This document shows, in pieces, positions 7,140-14,532 of a stretch of DNA of 24,248 nt (positions are counted from its first letter, which is position 1; each line of letters begins with the position of its first letter). The translations under genes and the position numbers were made by a program. The notes under the pieces are model-generated. The model was not told the DNA's origin, ran no database searches, and saw only the letters and a program-made list of their open reading frames with translations. Location: assembly GCA_038230275.1 (NCBI GenBank), contig JBBRNO010000101.1:1-24248 (forward strand). Reading direction: 5' to 3'. Source of the DNA: JANXXV01 sp038230275. GTDB taxonomy: Bacteria; Acidobacteriota; Terriglobia; Bryobacterales; Bryobacteraceae.

Positions 7140-7607
7140 TTGAAGCGTTTCATTGCTACTGCAAGTTTATTGATGCTCTCCATGGTTGGAGCGCAAGCGG
7201 CAGATAAAGATATCGTCGATACCGCCGTCGCGGCTGGTAATTTCACTACTCTGGTTACCGCGGTGAAGGCAGCCGGATTGGTGGATACGTTGAAGAGCGC
7301 CGGTCCATTCACGGTATTCGCGCCAACCGACGCCGCCTTCGCGAAGTTGCCCCCAGGGGCGCTGGAAGGCTTGCTGAAAGACCCGGAAAGGTTGAAAGCC
7401 GTCCTGACGTATCACGTGGTTTCCGGCAAGGTGATGGCTGCGGATGTCAAGACTATGAAGGCGATGACGGTACAAGGCTCCGAGGCTGCAATCGTGGTGA
7501 AGGGCGGCAAGGTCACCATCGACAAGGCGCATGTGGTGAAGACCGACATCGAATGCTCGAACGGTGTGATTCACGTGATCGATACAGTGCTGATGCCCAA
7601 AATGTAG
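7140..7607 (+). CDS. Secreted fasciclin (FAS1) domain protein
   Basis: This 155-residue protein has a Sec signal peptide (about 1-20, ending AQA before ADKD) and a single FAS1 domain filling the rest. It shows the H1 motif GPFTVFAPTDAAFAKLP and the C-terminal H2-type block containing VIHVIDTVLMP, with the conserved YHVVSGKV between them. Single-domain bacterial FAS1 proteins of this size (like mycobacterial MPT70 relatives) are secreted or periplasmic and are thought to act in adhesion or surface interaction; the role here is unknown. The start is TTG, supported by a strong Shine-Dalgarno. It is probably a separate transcript unit: 78 nt follow the upstream gene and a hairpin terminator follows the stop. 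Confidence 0.93.
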   Translation: MKRFIATASLLMLSMVGAQAADKDIVDTAVAAGNFTTLVTAVKAAGLVDTLKSAGPFTVFAPTDAAFAKLPPGALEGLLKDPERLKAVLTYHVVSGKVMAADVKTMKAMTVQGSEAAIVVKGGKVTIDKAHVVKTDIECSNGVIHVIDTVLMPKM

Positions 7608-7610
7608 TGA

Positions 7611-7640
7611 AGGGGGGCGAGAGAATCGCCCCTCCCTCTT
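7611..7640. terminator. Intrinsic terminator between convergent genes
   Basis: GGGGCGA (7614-7620), loop GAGAA, TCGCCCC (7626-7632) form a 7-bp GC-rich stem just after the fasciclin stop codon, followed by a pyrimidine-rich stretch (TCCCTCTT). It ends at the stop of the convergent gpmI gene and could serve both strands, though neither side has a long T-run. Confidence 0.6.
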
Positions 7641-9168
7641 ACGGTTTTCGCAGATCGTTTCCACGCATTTCTTTTGGTTGTTCTATTCCCATTATTCCAA
7701 GAATGGTCGGCGAAATGTCCTGCAGGGCGCCGTTTTGCCGCAACGGGGTTTTGTCTTCGCTCACGTAAATAAAGGGCACCGGATTGGTGGTGTGATAGGT
7801 GTGCGGTCCGCCTGTCGCCGGATCGATCATCTTCTCGGCGTTTCCGTGATCCGCCGTAATCAACCACGACCCGCCCTTCTGCCGAAGCGATTGATAGATG
7901 CGGCCCAGGCAGGCATCCACCGTCTCCACCGCGCGAACAGTCGGCTCCATCTTGCCGGAATGGCCCACCATGTCGGCGTTGGCAAAGTTCATCACAATGA
8001 CTTCAAAGCAATCCTTCTCAATGGCGGCAATCACCGTATCCGCAACTCCGGCGGCACTCATTTCCGGCTTCAGATCGTAGGTTGCCACTTTCGGAGACTG
8101 CACCATTTCCCGCTCTTCGCCGGCATATGGCTTCTCGTTGCCGCCGTTGAAGAAGTAGGTCACGTGTGCATACTTCTCCGTCTCCGCCACACGCAGGTTC
8201 TTCCAGTTCACCTGCGCCATCACATTCGCCAGGATGTTGTTCGGGTGCTCTCTAGCCAGCACGAATGGTAGGCCCAATGATTTCTCATACTGGGTCATCG
8301 TGGTAAAGTGCAAATTCTTCGGGGCCAGCGACCGCGACGGCTGTTCCAGTTTGTCGTCCGTGAGCGCGATGGTCATTTCGCGGGCGCGATCCGCACGGTA
8401 GTTGTAATAGAGACAAGCGTCTCCATCCTGAATCAGACCTACCGGTTGGCTCTGCCCGTCCACAATGGTGATGGGTTCGATGAACTCGTCGGTGATCCCC
8501 TTCTCATAGGACTTTCGGACTGCGGCCACCGGATCGGTCGCTTTCTCGCCGTTGCCCAGAACCATGGCTCCAAAGGCGCGCTCCACCCGATCCCACCGTT
8601 TGTCGCGATCCATCGCGTAATAGCGCCCGGACACCGAGGCAATTTTGCCGACTCCAATCGCCGCGATCTGGCGCTGCAATTCTTCCAGGTAGGAAGCGCC
8701 GGTTTCCGGCCCCGTGTCGCGCCCGTCCATGAAACAGTGAATGAAGACGTTCTGCACGCCTTCCTGCTTCGCCAATTTCAGAATGGCAAACAAATGAGCG
8801 CTCTGAGAATGCACACCGCCATCGGACAGCAGACCCATCACATGCAGATGACTGCTGCCGGCGTGCTTCATGCAGGCGAGCAGCGCGGGGTCGCGGAAGA
8901 AGTCGCCGGAGCTGATCAAAAGGTCGATCCGGGTAACGTCCATATAAACAACCCGCCCGGCGCCGATGTTGAGATGTCCCACTTCACTGTTGCCCATCTG
9001 GCCGTCCGGCAATCCCACATAGGGGCCTGAGGTATGCACCAGAGTATTGGGGAAATCGCGAATCAGACTGTCGTACACCGGCTTATGCGCCGCAGCGATA
9101 GCATTTCCCTCGGTGGCCGGGGAAAATCCCCAGCCATCGAGAATGGTCAGAATCAGTGGCTTTGGCAT
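7639..9168 (-). CDS. gpmI: 2,3-bisphosphoglycerate-independent phosphoglycerate mutase
   Basis: GpmI converts 3-phosphoglycerate to 2-phosphoglycerate using two manganese ions and a phosphoserine intermediate. The 509-residue protein has the normal length. The alkaline-phosphatase-fold motifs are clear: DGWG with metal ligand D11, the nucleophile S61 in MGNSEVGHLNIG, the inserted transferase domain with HCFMDGRDTGP and YYNYRADRAREMT, and the C-terminal metal-binding block with NFANADMVGHSG and TADHGNAEKM. I chose ATG 9168, which directly precedes PKPLILTILDGWG. The reading frame stays open upstream to 9255, but that part is antisense-like read-through of the enolase gene. It begins 1 nt after the enolase stop codon, so the two consecutive glycolytic steps are coupled. 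Confidence 0.97.
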   Translation of the reverse strand: MPKPLILTILDGWGFSPATEGNAIAAAHKPVYDSLIRDFPNTLVHTSGPYVGLPDGQMGNSEVGHLNIGAGRVVYMDVTRIDLLISSGDFFRDPALLACMKHAGSSHLHVMGLLSDGGVHSQSAHLFAILKLAKQEGVQNVFIHCFMDGRDTGPETGASYLEELQRQIAAIGVGKIASVSGRYYAMDRDKRWDRVERAFGAMVLGNGEKATDPVAAVRKSYEKGITDEFIEPITIVDGQSQPVGLIQDGDACLYYNYRADRAREMTIALTDDKLEQPSRSLAPKNLHFTTMTQYEKSLGLPFVLAREHPNNILANVMAQVNWKNLRVAETEKYAHVTYFFNGGNEKPYAGEEREMVQSPKVATYDLKPEMSAAGVADTVIAAIEKDCFEVIVMNFANADMVGHSGKMEPTVRAVETVDACLGRIYQSLRQKGGSWLITADHGNAEKMIDPATGGPHTYHTTNPVPFIYVSEDKTPLRQNGALQDISPTILGIMGIEQPKEMRGNDLRKP

Positions 9169-9169
9169 G

Positions 9170-10453
9170 TTACTGGCGGAAGGCCTTCTTGCCTGGGAAC
9201 TTCGCATTCGGGCCCAGCTCTTCCTCAATCCGGAGCAACTGGTTGTACTTGGCAATGCGGTCGGTCCGGCTGGCGGACCCGGTCTTGATTTGGCCGGCGC
9301 TGGTACCTACGGCGAGATCCGCGATGAAGGCATCTTCGGTCTCACCCGAGCGGTGCGACGCCACGGCCGTGTATCCGGCCTTCGCCGCCATCGCCATCGC
9401 TTCCAGCGTTTCGGTCAATGACCCGATCTGGTTCACTTTGACGAGAATGGAATTGGCGATGCCCCGCTCAATACCCATCGAGAGGCGAGCCGTGTTGGTT
9501 ACGAACAGATCGTCGCCCACCAATTGGATCTTCTTGCCGAGCACGTCGGTCATCAGCTTCCAGCCGTCCCAATCGTCTTCGGCCATACCATCTTCTATGG
9601 AAATAATGGGGTACTGGCGAACCCAATTGGCCCAAAACTCAACCATTTCCTCGGACGTCCGCTCGCTCTTGTCCGACTTCTTGAAGACGTACTTTGCCTT
9701 TGCCTTATCGTAGAATTCACTGGCTGCCGGATCGAGCGCGATGCTGATCTGTTCGCCCGGTTTGAAGCCTGCCTTGGAGATGGCTTCCATCACAACTTCC
9801 AGCGCTTCTTCGTTGGACTTCAGGTTCGGGGCAAAGCCGCCTTCGTCGCCCACCGCGGTGGAATAGCCGCGCTTCTTGAGAACGCCCTTCAAGGTGTGGA
9901 ATACTTCCGTTCCCATGCGCAGCGATTCGGAGAATTTCGTCGCGCCGTGCGGGATGATCATGAATTCCTGCGGGTCCACCGAATTGTCCGCGTGAGCTCC
10001 GCCGTTCAGAATATTCATCATCGGAACCGGTAGCAGATTCGCGGACACACCACCCAGATAGCGGTAAAGCGGCGTCATTTGGGAAGCGGCGGCGGCGCGA
10101 GCGGCGGCCATGGAAACGGCGAGGATGGCGTTCGCTCCCAGGCGGCCTTTGTTGGGTGTGCCATCGAGTTCGATCATGCGGCGGTCCAGGCCCGCCTGGT
10201 CCATAACGTCCATGCCGTCGAGCGCGGGAGCGATTTCGGTGATGATGTTCTCCACGGCTTTGAGCGTGCCTTTGCCGAGGTAGCGAGACTTGTCGTTATC
10301 GCGCAGTTCGACGGCTTCGTGCTCTCCGGTGGATGCTCCGGAGGGAACGGCTGCGCGGCCAATATTGCCGTCGGCGACGAGAACGTCGGCCTCTACGGTG
10401 GGGTTGCCGCGGGAGTCGAGGATCTCGCGTCCGATGATTTTGACTATGTCCAT
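9170..10453 (-). CDS. eno: Enolase
   Basis: Enolase converts 2-phosphoglycerate to phosphoenolpyruvate. The 427-residue protein is a normal full-length bacterial enolase. Visible key residues are the mobile loop SGASTG (38-43), the catalytic E204 in VGDEGGFAPN, magnesium ligands D241, E287 and D314, the catalytic K339 in LVKVNQIGSLTET, and SHRSGETEDAFIADLAVG near the C-terminus. Start ATG 10453 precedes the canonical DIVKIIGREILDSRGNPTVE. The Shine-Dalgarno is weak: an AAGGA lies about 14 nt upstream. It is followed by gpmI after 1 nt. Its promoter region overlaps the tail of a broken ACT-domain gene upstream. Confidence 0.98.
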   Translation of the reverse strand: MDIVKIIGREILDSRGNPTVEADVLVADGNIGRAAVPSGASTGEHEAVELRDNDKSRYLGKGTLKAVENIITEIAPALDGMDVMDQAGLDRRMIELDGTPNKGRLGANAILAVSMAAARAAAASQMTPLYRYLGGVSANLLPVPMMNILNGGAHADNSVDPQEFMIIPHGATKFSESLRMGTEVFHTLKGVLKKRGYSTAVGDEGGFAPNLKSNEEALEVVMEAISKAGFKPGEQISIALDPAASEFYDKAKAKYVFKKSDKSERTSEEMVEFWANWVRQYPIISIEDGMAEDDWDGWKLMTDVLGKKIQLVGDDLFVTNTARLSMGIERGIANSILVKVNQIGSLTETLEAMAMAAKAGYTAVASHRSGETEDAFIADLAVGTSAGQIKTGSASRTDRIAKYNQLLRIEEELGPNAKFPGKKAFRQ

Positions 10454-10497
10454 TGCTTTGAGTGTTGTCCTTGAGCGTACTGAGTTGTGCTGCGAAT

Positions 10498-10503
10498 ATT
10501 CTA
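10498..10503 (-). promoter_or_regulatory. Candidate -10 box for eno-gpmI
   Basis: TAGAAT on the minus strand (five of six bases of the -10 consensus) lies 44 nt before the enolase ATG and overlaps the TAG stop of the upstream ACT-domain remnant. A TGGACA sequence lies only 11 nt further upstream, too close to be a normal -35, so the assignment is tentative. Confidence 0.3.
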
Positions 10504-10835
10504 TTTTGGCACAGTGTCCAGAAGCCTGTGCCCGGCCTTGGATAGAGGCTGCACGGCGCCTTGCAGCTGCGAACTTTTGACCAGGATGTAGTCTGTGTCA
10601 AAGGTGGAAATGGCGAAGATGGAGATGCCGGATTCGGCCAGAGGCCCGGCGAACGAGGCCATGATTCCGGTGAGCGCGAAGTCTAGCGGTCCGGCGATCT
10701 CAAGGGCCGTCCAGCTACCGAGAGTTCGCCCGACGTGCGGGTGATGGAGAAAAACCCGCCGCTACCCGATGGAAAGGGCGCATCGGCGGGCAGCCGGCAG
10801 ATGGACAAGCCGGATTTTAGGATCTTGTAATCCAA
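10501..10835 (-). pseudogene. ACT-domain amino-acid-binding protein, broken by deletion and frameshift
   Basis: Minus-strand translation gives two halves of one ACT-domain protein in different frames. From TTG 10835 the first frame reads LKSGLSICRLPADAPFP and GGFFSITRTSGELSV, then meets TAG at 10685-10683. From about 10720 a second frame reads WTALEIAGPLDFALTGIMA, then PLAESGISIFAISTFDTDY and ILVKSSQLQGAV, ending at TAG 10503-10501. Together these match the small ACT-type proteins of about 125-135 residues with ELSVV...GWR.L...GPLDFSLTG and STYDTDYILV signatures. Between ELSV and the Trp the family normally has about 15 more residues, so the join near 10711-10720 looks like a deletion that is not a multiple of three, not a programmed shift. 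No Shine-Dalgarno is seen before TTG. An assembly error cannot be excluded. Confidence 0.8.
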
Positions 10836-10838
10836 TGC

Positions 10839-10847
10839 TGGTACACT
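10839..10847 (+). promoter_or_regulatory. Candidate extended -10 promoter for rpsU
   Basis: TGGTACACT fits the extended -10 pattern TGnTATAAT, with four of six -10 bases plus the TG. It lies about 38 nt before the TTG start. A TTGTAA at 10825-10830 is too close for a standard -35 with this box. Confidence 0.35.
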
Positions 10848-10866
10848 AAATAGTTGATCTTACACC

Positions 10867-10876
10867 AGAGGGGGTG
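10867..10876 (+). promoter_or_regulatory. Strong Shine-Dalgarno fixing the TTG start of rpsU
   Basis: AGGGGGTGA lies about 8 nt before TTG 10885. No in-frame ATG or GTG is available nearby, so this site decides the start. Confidence 0.75.
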
Positions 10877-10884
10877 AATTATTT

Positions 10885-11082
10885 TTGGCTGAAGTCCATT
10901 TACAAGATGGTGAAACACTCGAAAGCGCATTGCGCCGGTTTAAGCGCAAAGTGCAGCAAGAAGACATCATCAAGGAAATCAAACGCCACTCCTTCTATCT
11001 GAAACCGGGTGAGAAGCAGCGGACCAAGGAAGCCCTGGCCCGCAAGCGCAACCGTAAGAAGAGAAGCAAAGACATCGAATAA
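10885..11082 (+). CDS. rpsU: Small ribosomal subunit protein bS21
   Basis: bS21 is a 30S protein near the anti-Shine-Dalgarno region and helps in initiation. The 65-residue product has the family pattern: an N-terminal strand (AEVHLQDGETLESALRRFKR), then basic helices with RHSFYLKPGEKQRTKEALA and a KRNRKKRSKD tail. The start is TTG with a strong purine-rich Shine-Dalgarno. It is monocistronic, with its own promoter region and a strong intrinsic terminator. Confidence 0.96.
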   Translation: MAEVHLQDGETLESALRRFKRKVQQEDIIKEIKRHSFYLKPGEKQRTKEALARKRNRKKRSKDIE

Positions 11083-11106
11083 GCTTTCGAGTCAGACAGT
11101 ACCGCC

Positions 11107-11136
11107 AAGGCGCTCCTTTACCGGAGCGCCTTTTCC
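11107..11136. terminator. Strong intrinsic terminator after rpsU, overlapping the convergent gene's stop
   Basis: AAGGCGCTCC (11107-11116), loop TTTACC, GGAGCGCCTT (11123-11132) form a perfect 10-bp stem followed by TTCC, giving a short T-run on the plus strand. The loop bases 11118-11120 are the TAA stop codon of the minus-strand DUF4412-like gene, and the right arm encodes its last residues (KALR). On the minus strand the hairpin lacks a T-tract, so it should work mainly for rpsU. Confidence 0.88.
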
Positions 11137-12164
11137 ATTGCATGGTCCACTTTCTTAAAGCCCGCGGGCACTTCAAACCTGGAGGGATCGACGGCGGCGG
11201 TGGAGAAATTGCTGGATTCGGTGGTCATTTCCATCAGCGAACCCGAAGAATCGGAAGACTGCGCGGGCGCGCTGGAAGTTTGGGCAGGCTGGTCCTCAGC
11301 CGGCTTCTTCTTCTTGCCTAATCCGCCCAACCCAAAACGGCCGGCGATGGCGCTGGCTGCCACTTCACTGGCCGACGGCGCGGGTGGAGCAGCCTGCCTG
11401 GGCTTCTCCACGTTACCTGACTGCGGAGTCGTAGAGCCATCGCCAACCGCACCCATCTTCATGATTTGCAGAACTGGAACGCCTTCCAGTTTCGCCGACT
11501 CCTTGGCCAATTCGCTCATGCCCTTCATCATGTCTCCGCGCTGCATAGCCATGCCGTTGCTGCCGGGCGTCCAGGCGAGTTTCGTGCTCATGCGCTTGTA
11601 AAAGTCGTGAATTTCCTCATAGCCGGGAATTTTCGGCGCCAGCCACATATCGGACACCACGGTCATGCCGCCCTTGTTTCCAGACTTTTGATCGGAAGCT
11701 TCCATCTCAATGGTGAGCACCACTTCCTTGGTGTTGAAGCCGGCCACCACTTTCTTCTCGCCGGTCTCCTTTACCGAGGCCTTGAAGTTCATGTTCATAT
11801 CGGTCTTCTGTTCTTTACCCTTCTCCGCCATTTTGGCCTGCATCTGCTGCATGGCCTTTGCCATGTCGGCGAACGTGATCACGGAATAGGTCTTCTTCGC
11901 CGGATCGATGTCGGTGATGGTTTCGCTTTTCAGATCGATGATGGAAATATGGTTCGTGCCGATGTGAGCCATGCGGTCGCCTTTCACCATCACCGTGCTG
12001 TTCATGGGATCGCGGGCGGCCTTTGAGAATGCCCCGGCCATCTTCATCATTCCGGCCATGGCTCCACCGGTTATCTTGGAATTCTGGTCGTATGAAAAAT
12101 CGGCGAATGCCGCCGTGGAGGCAACACAGCAAACGCTGGCTGCTAAGAATGTTTTTCGCAACAT
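11118..12164 (-). CDS. Secreted DUF4412-like protein
   Basis: This 348-residue protein has a Sec signal peptide (MLRKTFLAASVCCVASTAAFA) and a domain of about 200 residues resembling DUF4412. That domain has a repeated-Met segment GGAMAGMMKMAG, then an ISIIDLKSETITDIDPAKKTYS block typical of proteins that bring metal or ligand readouts near the membrane, though its function is unknown. The C-terminal third is low-complexity Ala/Ser/Pro/Gln with a KKKK patch, ending VPAGFKKVDHAMEKALR. I chose ATG 12164 because AGGAG lies 7 nt upstream and the signal peptide begins there; an in-frame start 8 codons upstream lacks such support. The stop codon is in the loop of the rpsU terminator. The family assignment is moderate. 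Confidence 0.75.
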   Translation of the reverse strand: MLRKTFLAASVCCVASTAAFADFSYDQNSKITGGAMAGMMKMAGAFSKAARDPMNSTVMVKGDRMAHIGTNHISIIDLKSETITDIDPAKKTYSVITFADMAKAMQQMQAKMAEKGKEQKTDMNMNFKASVKETGEKKVVAGFNTKEVVLTIEMEASDQKSGNKGGMTVVSDMWLAPKIPGYEEIHDFYKRMSTKLAWTPGSNGMAMQRGDMMKGMSELAKESAKLEGVPVLQIMKMGAVGDGSTTPQSGNVEKPRQAAPPAPSASEVAASAIAGRFGLGGLGKKKKPAEDQPAQTSSAPAQSSDSSGSLMEMTTESSNFSTAAVDPSRFEVPAGFKKVDHAMEKALR

Positions 12165-12171
12165 AGTATTA

Positions 12172-12176
12172 CTCCT
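12172..12176 (-). promoter_or_regulatory. Shine-Dalgarno deciding the start of the DUF4412-like gene
   Basis: AGGAG (minus strand) lies 7 nt before ATG 12164, favouring this start over the upstream in-frame alternative at 12188. Confidence 0.65.
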
Positions 12177-12322
12177 CGCAAAGTTCATGGTACTTCATCG
12201 GCAGAACCAAGAAGAGACTGTTGCATGATGGACAGAGGATGAAACGTGGAACGGGCGGCATTGTGGGCGGGCTTGCGTTGAGCGTGGCGGTTCTTACGGA
12301 CGGGGAAAACACTCTTACAGTT

Positions 12323-12353
12323 TTGAATACACAATCGGCGATTGAAGTACAAT
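12323..12353 (+). promoter_or_regulatory. Candidate promoter of the bPH2-SDR-...-symporter run
   Basis: TTGAAT (12323-12328) and TACAAT (12348-12353, five of six -10 bases) are 19 nt apart, slightly long. A start at about 12360 would leave a leader of about 12 nt before ATG 12372. Confidence 0.35.
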
Positions 12354-12371
12354 GGCCGTCTTGAGCAAAAT

Positions 12372-12803
12372 ATGAGCGAGCTGAAAATCAGGCCGAGCGC
12401 AAAGCTTTTGATCCCGTTCTATCTCGTCGCCATTGCCTTGTCGATCCTGATTGAAGTTTACCGGAGGGAGGGCGACCCGACGCTTGTCTACTTGCACGTT
12501 ATTCCCGCCTTTCTAATGTTGTGGACACTCATCCGGCACCTCGGCTTGAATTACACCACGTTGACGGTGGGGGGCGGCAAGCTTCGCTATCAATCGGGTG
12601 TCATGTCCAGGTCCACGCGAACGATGGAAATCAAGAAAGTCCAGGATGTCCGGGTGGATCAGACGTTGGGACAGCGGATGCTCGGAATGGGCGATATCTC
12701 GATTGAAACGGCGGGCGATTCCAGCCGTCTCACGATGAAGTCCATTGACCGGCCGCATACGGTGGCGGAACAGATATTGGATGCGGCTCACAAGGCCGTC
12801 TGA
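12372..12803 (+). CDS. Membrane-anchored bacterial PH-domain (bPH2/DUF304) protein
   Basis: This 143-residue protein has two hydrophobic segments (about 13-29 and 40-56), followed by a PH-like domain: LNYTTLTVGGGKLRYQSG, RSTRTMEIKKVQDVRVDQ, LGMGDISIETAGDSS. These are hallmarks of the bPH2 (formerly DUF304) group seen in YdbS/YdbT-type proteins, whose function is poorly known. I chose ATG 12372 (MSELKIRPS); the in-frame TTG at 12342 adds residues without family match. No good Shine-Dalgarno is visible. The SDR gene follows after 12 nt. Confidence 0.83.
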   Translation: MSELKIRPSAKLLIPFYLVAIALSILIEVYRREGDPTLVYLHVIPAFLMLWTLIRHLGLNYTTLTVGGGKLRYQSGVMSRSTRTMEIKKVQDVRVDQTLGQRMLGMGDISIETAGDSSRLTMKSIDRPHTVAEQILDAAHKAV

Positions 12804-12815
12804 TCGGAACATATC

Positions 12816-13574
12816 ATGAGCGATAAAAAACTGACTGGGAAAACTGCGCTGATTACCGGCGCGAGCAAGGGCTTGGGCAGGGCGATGGCGTTGGCGCTGG
12901 GTGCGGCGGGCGCGCGGCTGGCGTTGGTTTCGCGCGATGTGAAACAGATGGAGGAGACCGCGGCGGCGGCGCGCGATCTGGGCGCGGTGGCGGACATTTT
13001 CCGCGCTGATGTTTCGGATGAGGCGCAAGTGCTTCAACTGGAAAAAGATGTCGCGGCAAAGTCGGGCAAGATTCAGATCCTGATCAACAACGCGGGGGTA
13101 AACATACGCAACCCGGTGACGGAATTCACGCTGGCCGATTGGAATACCGTGCTGGATACGAATCTCACCAGCGTGTTCCTGCTGTGCCGCTCGTTTGTGC
13201 CGCACATGAAGGGCAACGGGTACGGGCGAATTCTGAACATGACTTCGATCATGAGCCACGTCTCGCTGCCGGAGCGCATTGCGTACTCGTCCAGCAAAGC
13301 GGGACTTCTTGGGTTGACGCGCGCGCTGGCGCTGGAACTTGCGCCGGAAAACATCACCGTAGTGGGCATCAGCCCTGGGCCGTTTGCCACCGAAATGAAC
13401 ACGCCGTTGATGAACGACCCGGTGAAGAATGCGCAGTTCGTTTCCAGGATTCCATTGGGACGTTGGGGACGGGTGGAAGAGATCGGCAGTCTGGCGGTGT
13501 TCTTGTGCTCTGAAGAGGCTGGCTTTGTGACCGGAACCGACATCCTTATTGACGGGGGGTGGTGTGCGCAGTAG
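12816..13574 (+). CDS. SDR-family oxidoreductase (FabG / gluconate 5-dehydrogenase-like)
   Basis: This is a classical short-chain dehydrogenase of 252 residues. It has the NAD(P)-binding TGASKGLG (14-21), NNAG (91-94), the catalytic S144 in MTSIMS, Y157 and K161 in the YxxxK motif (YSSSK), and ISPGPFATEMN after the active site. The ending FVTGTDILIDGGW is shared by FabG-like and sugar/polyol dehydrogenases. The substrate cannot be told from sequence. The next gene encodes a sugar-type binding lipoprotein and overlaps its 3' end, which leans towards a sugar or polyol substrate over fatty acid synthesis; this is inference only. Confidence 0.92.
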   Translation: MSDKKLTGKTALITGASKGLGRAMALALGAAGARLALVSRDVKQMEETAAAARDLGAVADIFRADVSDEAQVLQLEKDVAAKSGKIQILINNAGVNIRNPVTEFTLADWNTVLDTNLTSVFLLCRSFVPHMKGNGYGRILNMTSIMSHVSLPERIAYSSSKAGLLGLTRALALELAPENITVVGISPGPFATEMNTPLMNDPVKNAQFVSRIPLGRWGRVEEIGSLAVFLCSEEAGFVTGTDILIDGGWCAQ

Positions 13575-14526
13575 GAGTGCCTGGCTGGCCCTGGCGTGTG
13601 TCGCGTGCATCGGCGGCTTGACCGGCTGCAATGCGAGTGGCAAGAAAATAATCGCGGTGATTCCGAAAGGAACTTCGCATCTTTTCTGGATCTCCGTGCA
13701 GACGGGCGCGGAAGCCGCGGGAAAAGAGTTCGGCGTTGAAATCGTGTGGAACGGACCGGCGCAAGAAACCGATTACAGCCGGCAAATTCAGATCTTGGAT
13801 TCGATGGTGGCGCGGCATGTGGACGGGATTGTGATTGCGGCGTCAGAGCGGAAAGCGTTGGTGGGTTCGATTGACCGCGCGGCCGCAGCCGGGATCCCAC
13901 TTACGGTATTCGATTCGGGAGTGGATTCCACCAACTATGTGTCGTTCGTTGCCACTGACAACGTGGAGGCGGGAAGGCTTGGGGGCCGGACACTGGGGAA
14001 GCTGTTGGGCGGCAAAGGCAAGGTGGCGCTGATCATGCACGCCCCTGGTAGTGCGTCCACCATGGATCGGGAGAAGGGCTTCACAGAGGTGATGGGAAAG
14101 GAGTTCCCGAACATTCTGGTGGTAGCCACGCAATATGGCATGTCAGACCGCGCGAAGGCGATGGCGGTATCGGAAAATATACTCACGGCGCATCCGGATC
14201 TGGACGGGATCTTTGCGTCGTCGGAGCCGAGTTCGTCGGGTGCCGCTCTAGCGATCAAAGGGCGCGGCCTGTCGGGGAAAGTTAAGCTGGTGGCCTTTGA
14301 TTCCAGCGACGGCATGATCGAGGATTTGAAAGGTGGCACCATCGACGCCATGGTGGTGCAGGATCCTTACAAAATCGGCTTTGAAGCCGTTCGCACGGTG
14401 GTGGAAAAGCTTCGCGGGAAGACTCCTCCGAAACACCTGGATCTGGCCGCGAGGGTGATAGTGAAGGCGGATTTGGAGAAGCCGGAGATTAAGCAACTGC
14501 TTTCACCTTCGACGGCACATCCGTAG
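13564..14526 (+). CDS. Ribose-type (periplasmic binding protein family 4) substrate-binding lipoprotein
   Basis: This 320-residue protein has a lipoprotein signal ending in the lipobox LTGC, with the lipidated cysteine at residue 22 from the GTG used here. A type I periplasmic-binding fold like RbsB follows: KIIAVIPKGTSHLFWISVQT, the VARHVDGIVIAAS block, TVFDSGVDSTNYVSFVATDN and GSASTMDREKGF. Such proteins usually deliver sugars or autoinducer-2 to ABC importers, but no permease or ATPase gene is adjacent; the neighbours are an SDR and a small membrane protein. It overlaps the SDR stop by 11 nt. A TTG at 13549 in the same frame would add five Gly-rich residues; GTG gives a better signal peptide. 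It may serve a distant transporter or act as a sensor. Confidence 0.88.
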   Translation: MRSRSAWLALACVACIGGLTGCNASGKKIIAVIPKGTSHLFWISVQTGAEAAGKEFGVEIVWNGPAQETDYSRQIQILDSMVARHVDGIVIAASERKALVGSIDRAAAAGIPLTVFDSGVDSTNYVSFVATDNVEAGRLGGRTLGKLLGGKGKVALIMHAPGSASTMDREKGFTEVMGKEFPNILVVATQYGMSDRAKAMAVSENILTAHPDLDGIFASSEPSSSGAALAIKGRGLSGKVKLVAFDSSDGMIEDLKGGTIDAMVVQDPYKIGFEAVRTVVEKLRGKTPPKHLDLAARVIVKADLEKPEIKQLLSPSTAHP

Positions 14527-14532
14527 TCAGGC

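Noticed and set aside
9166..9255. N-terminal extension of gpmI
   Set aside because: The extra 29 residues read through the enolase gene in another frame, and all GpmI homology begins at MPKPLILTILDGWG.
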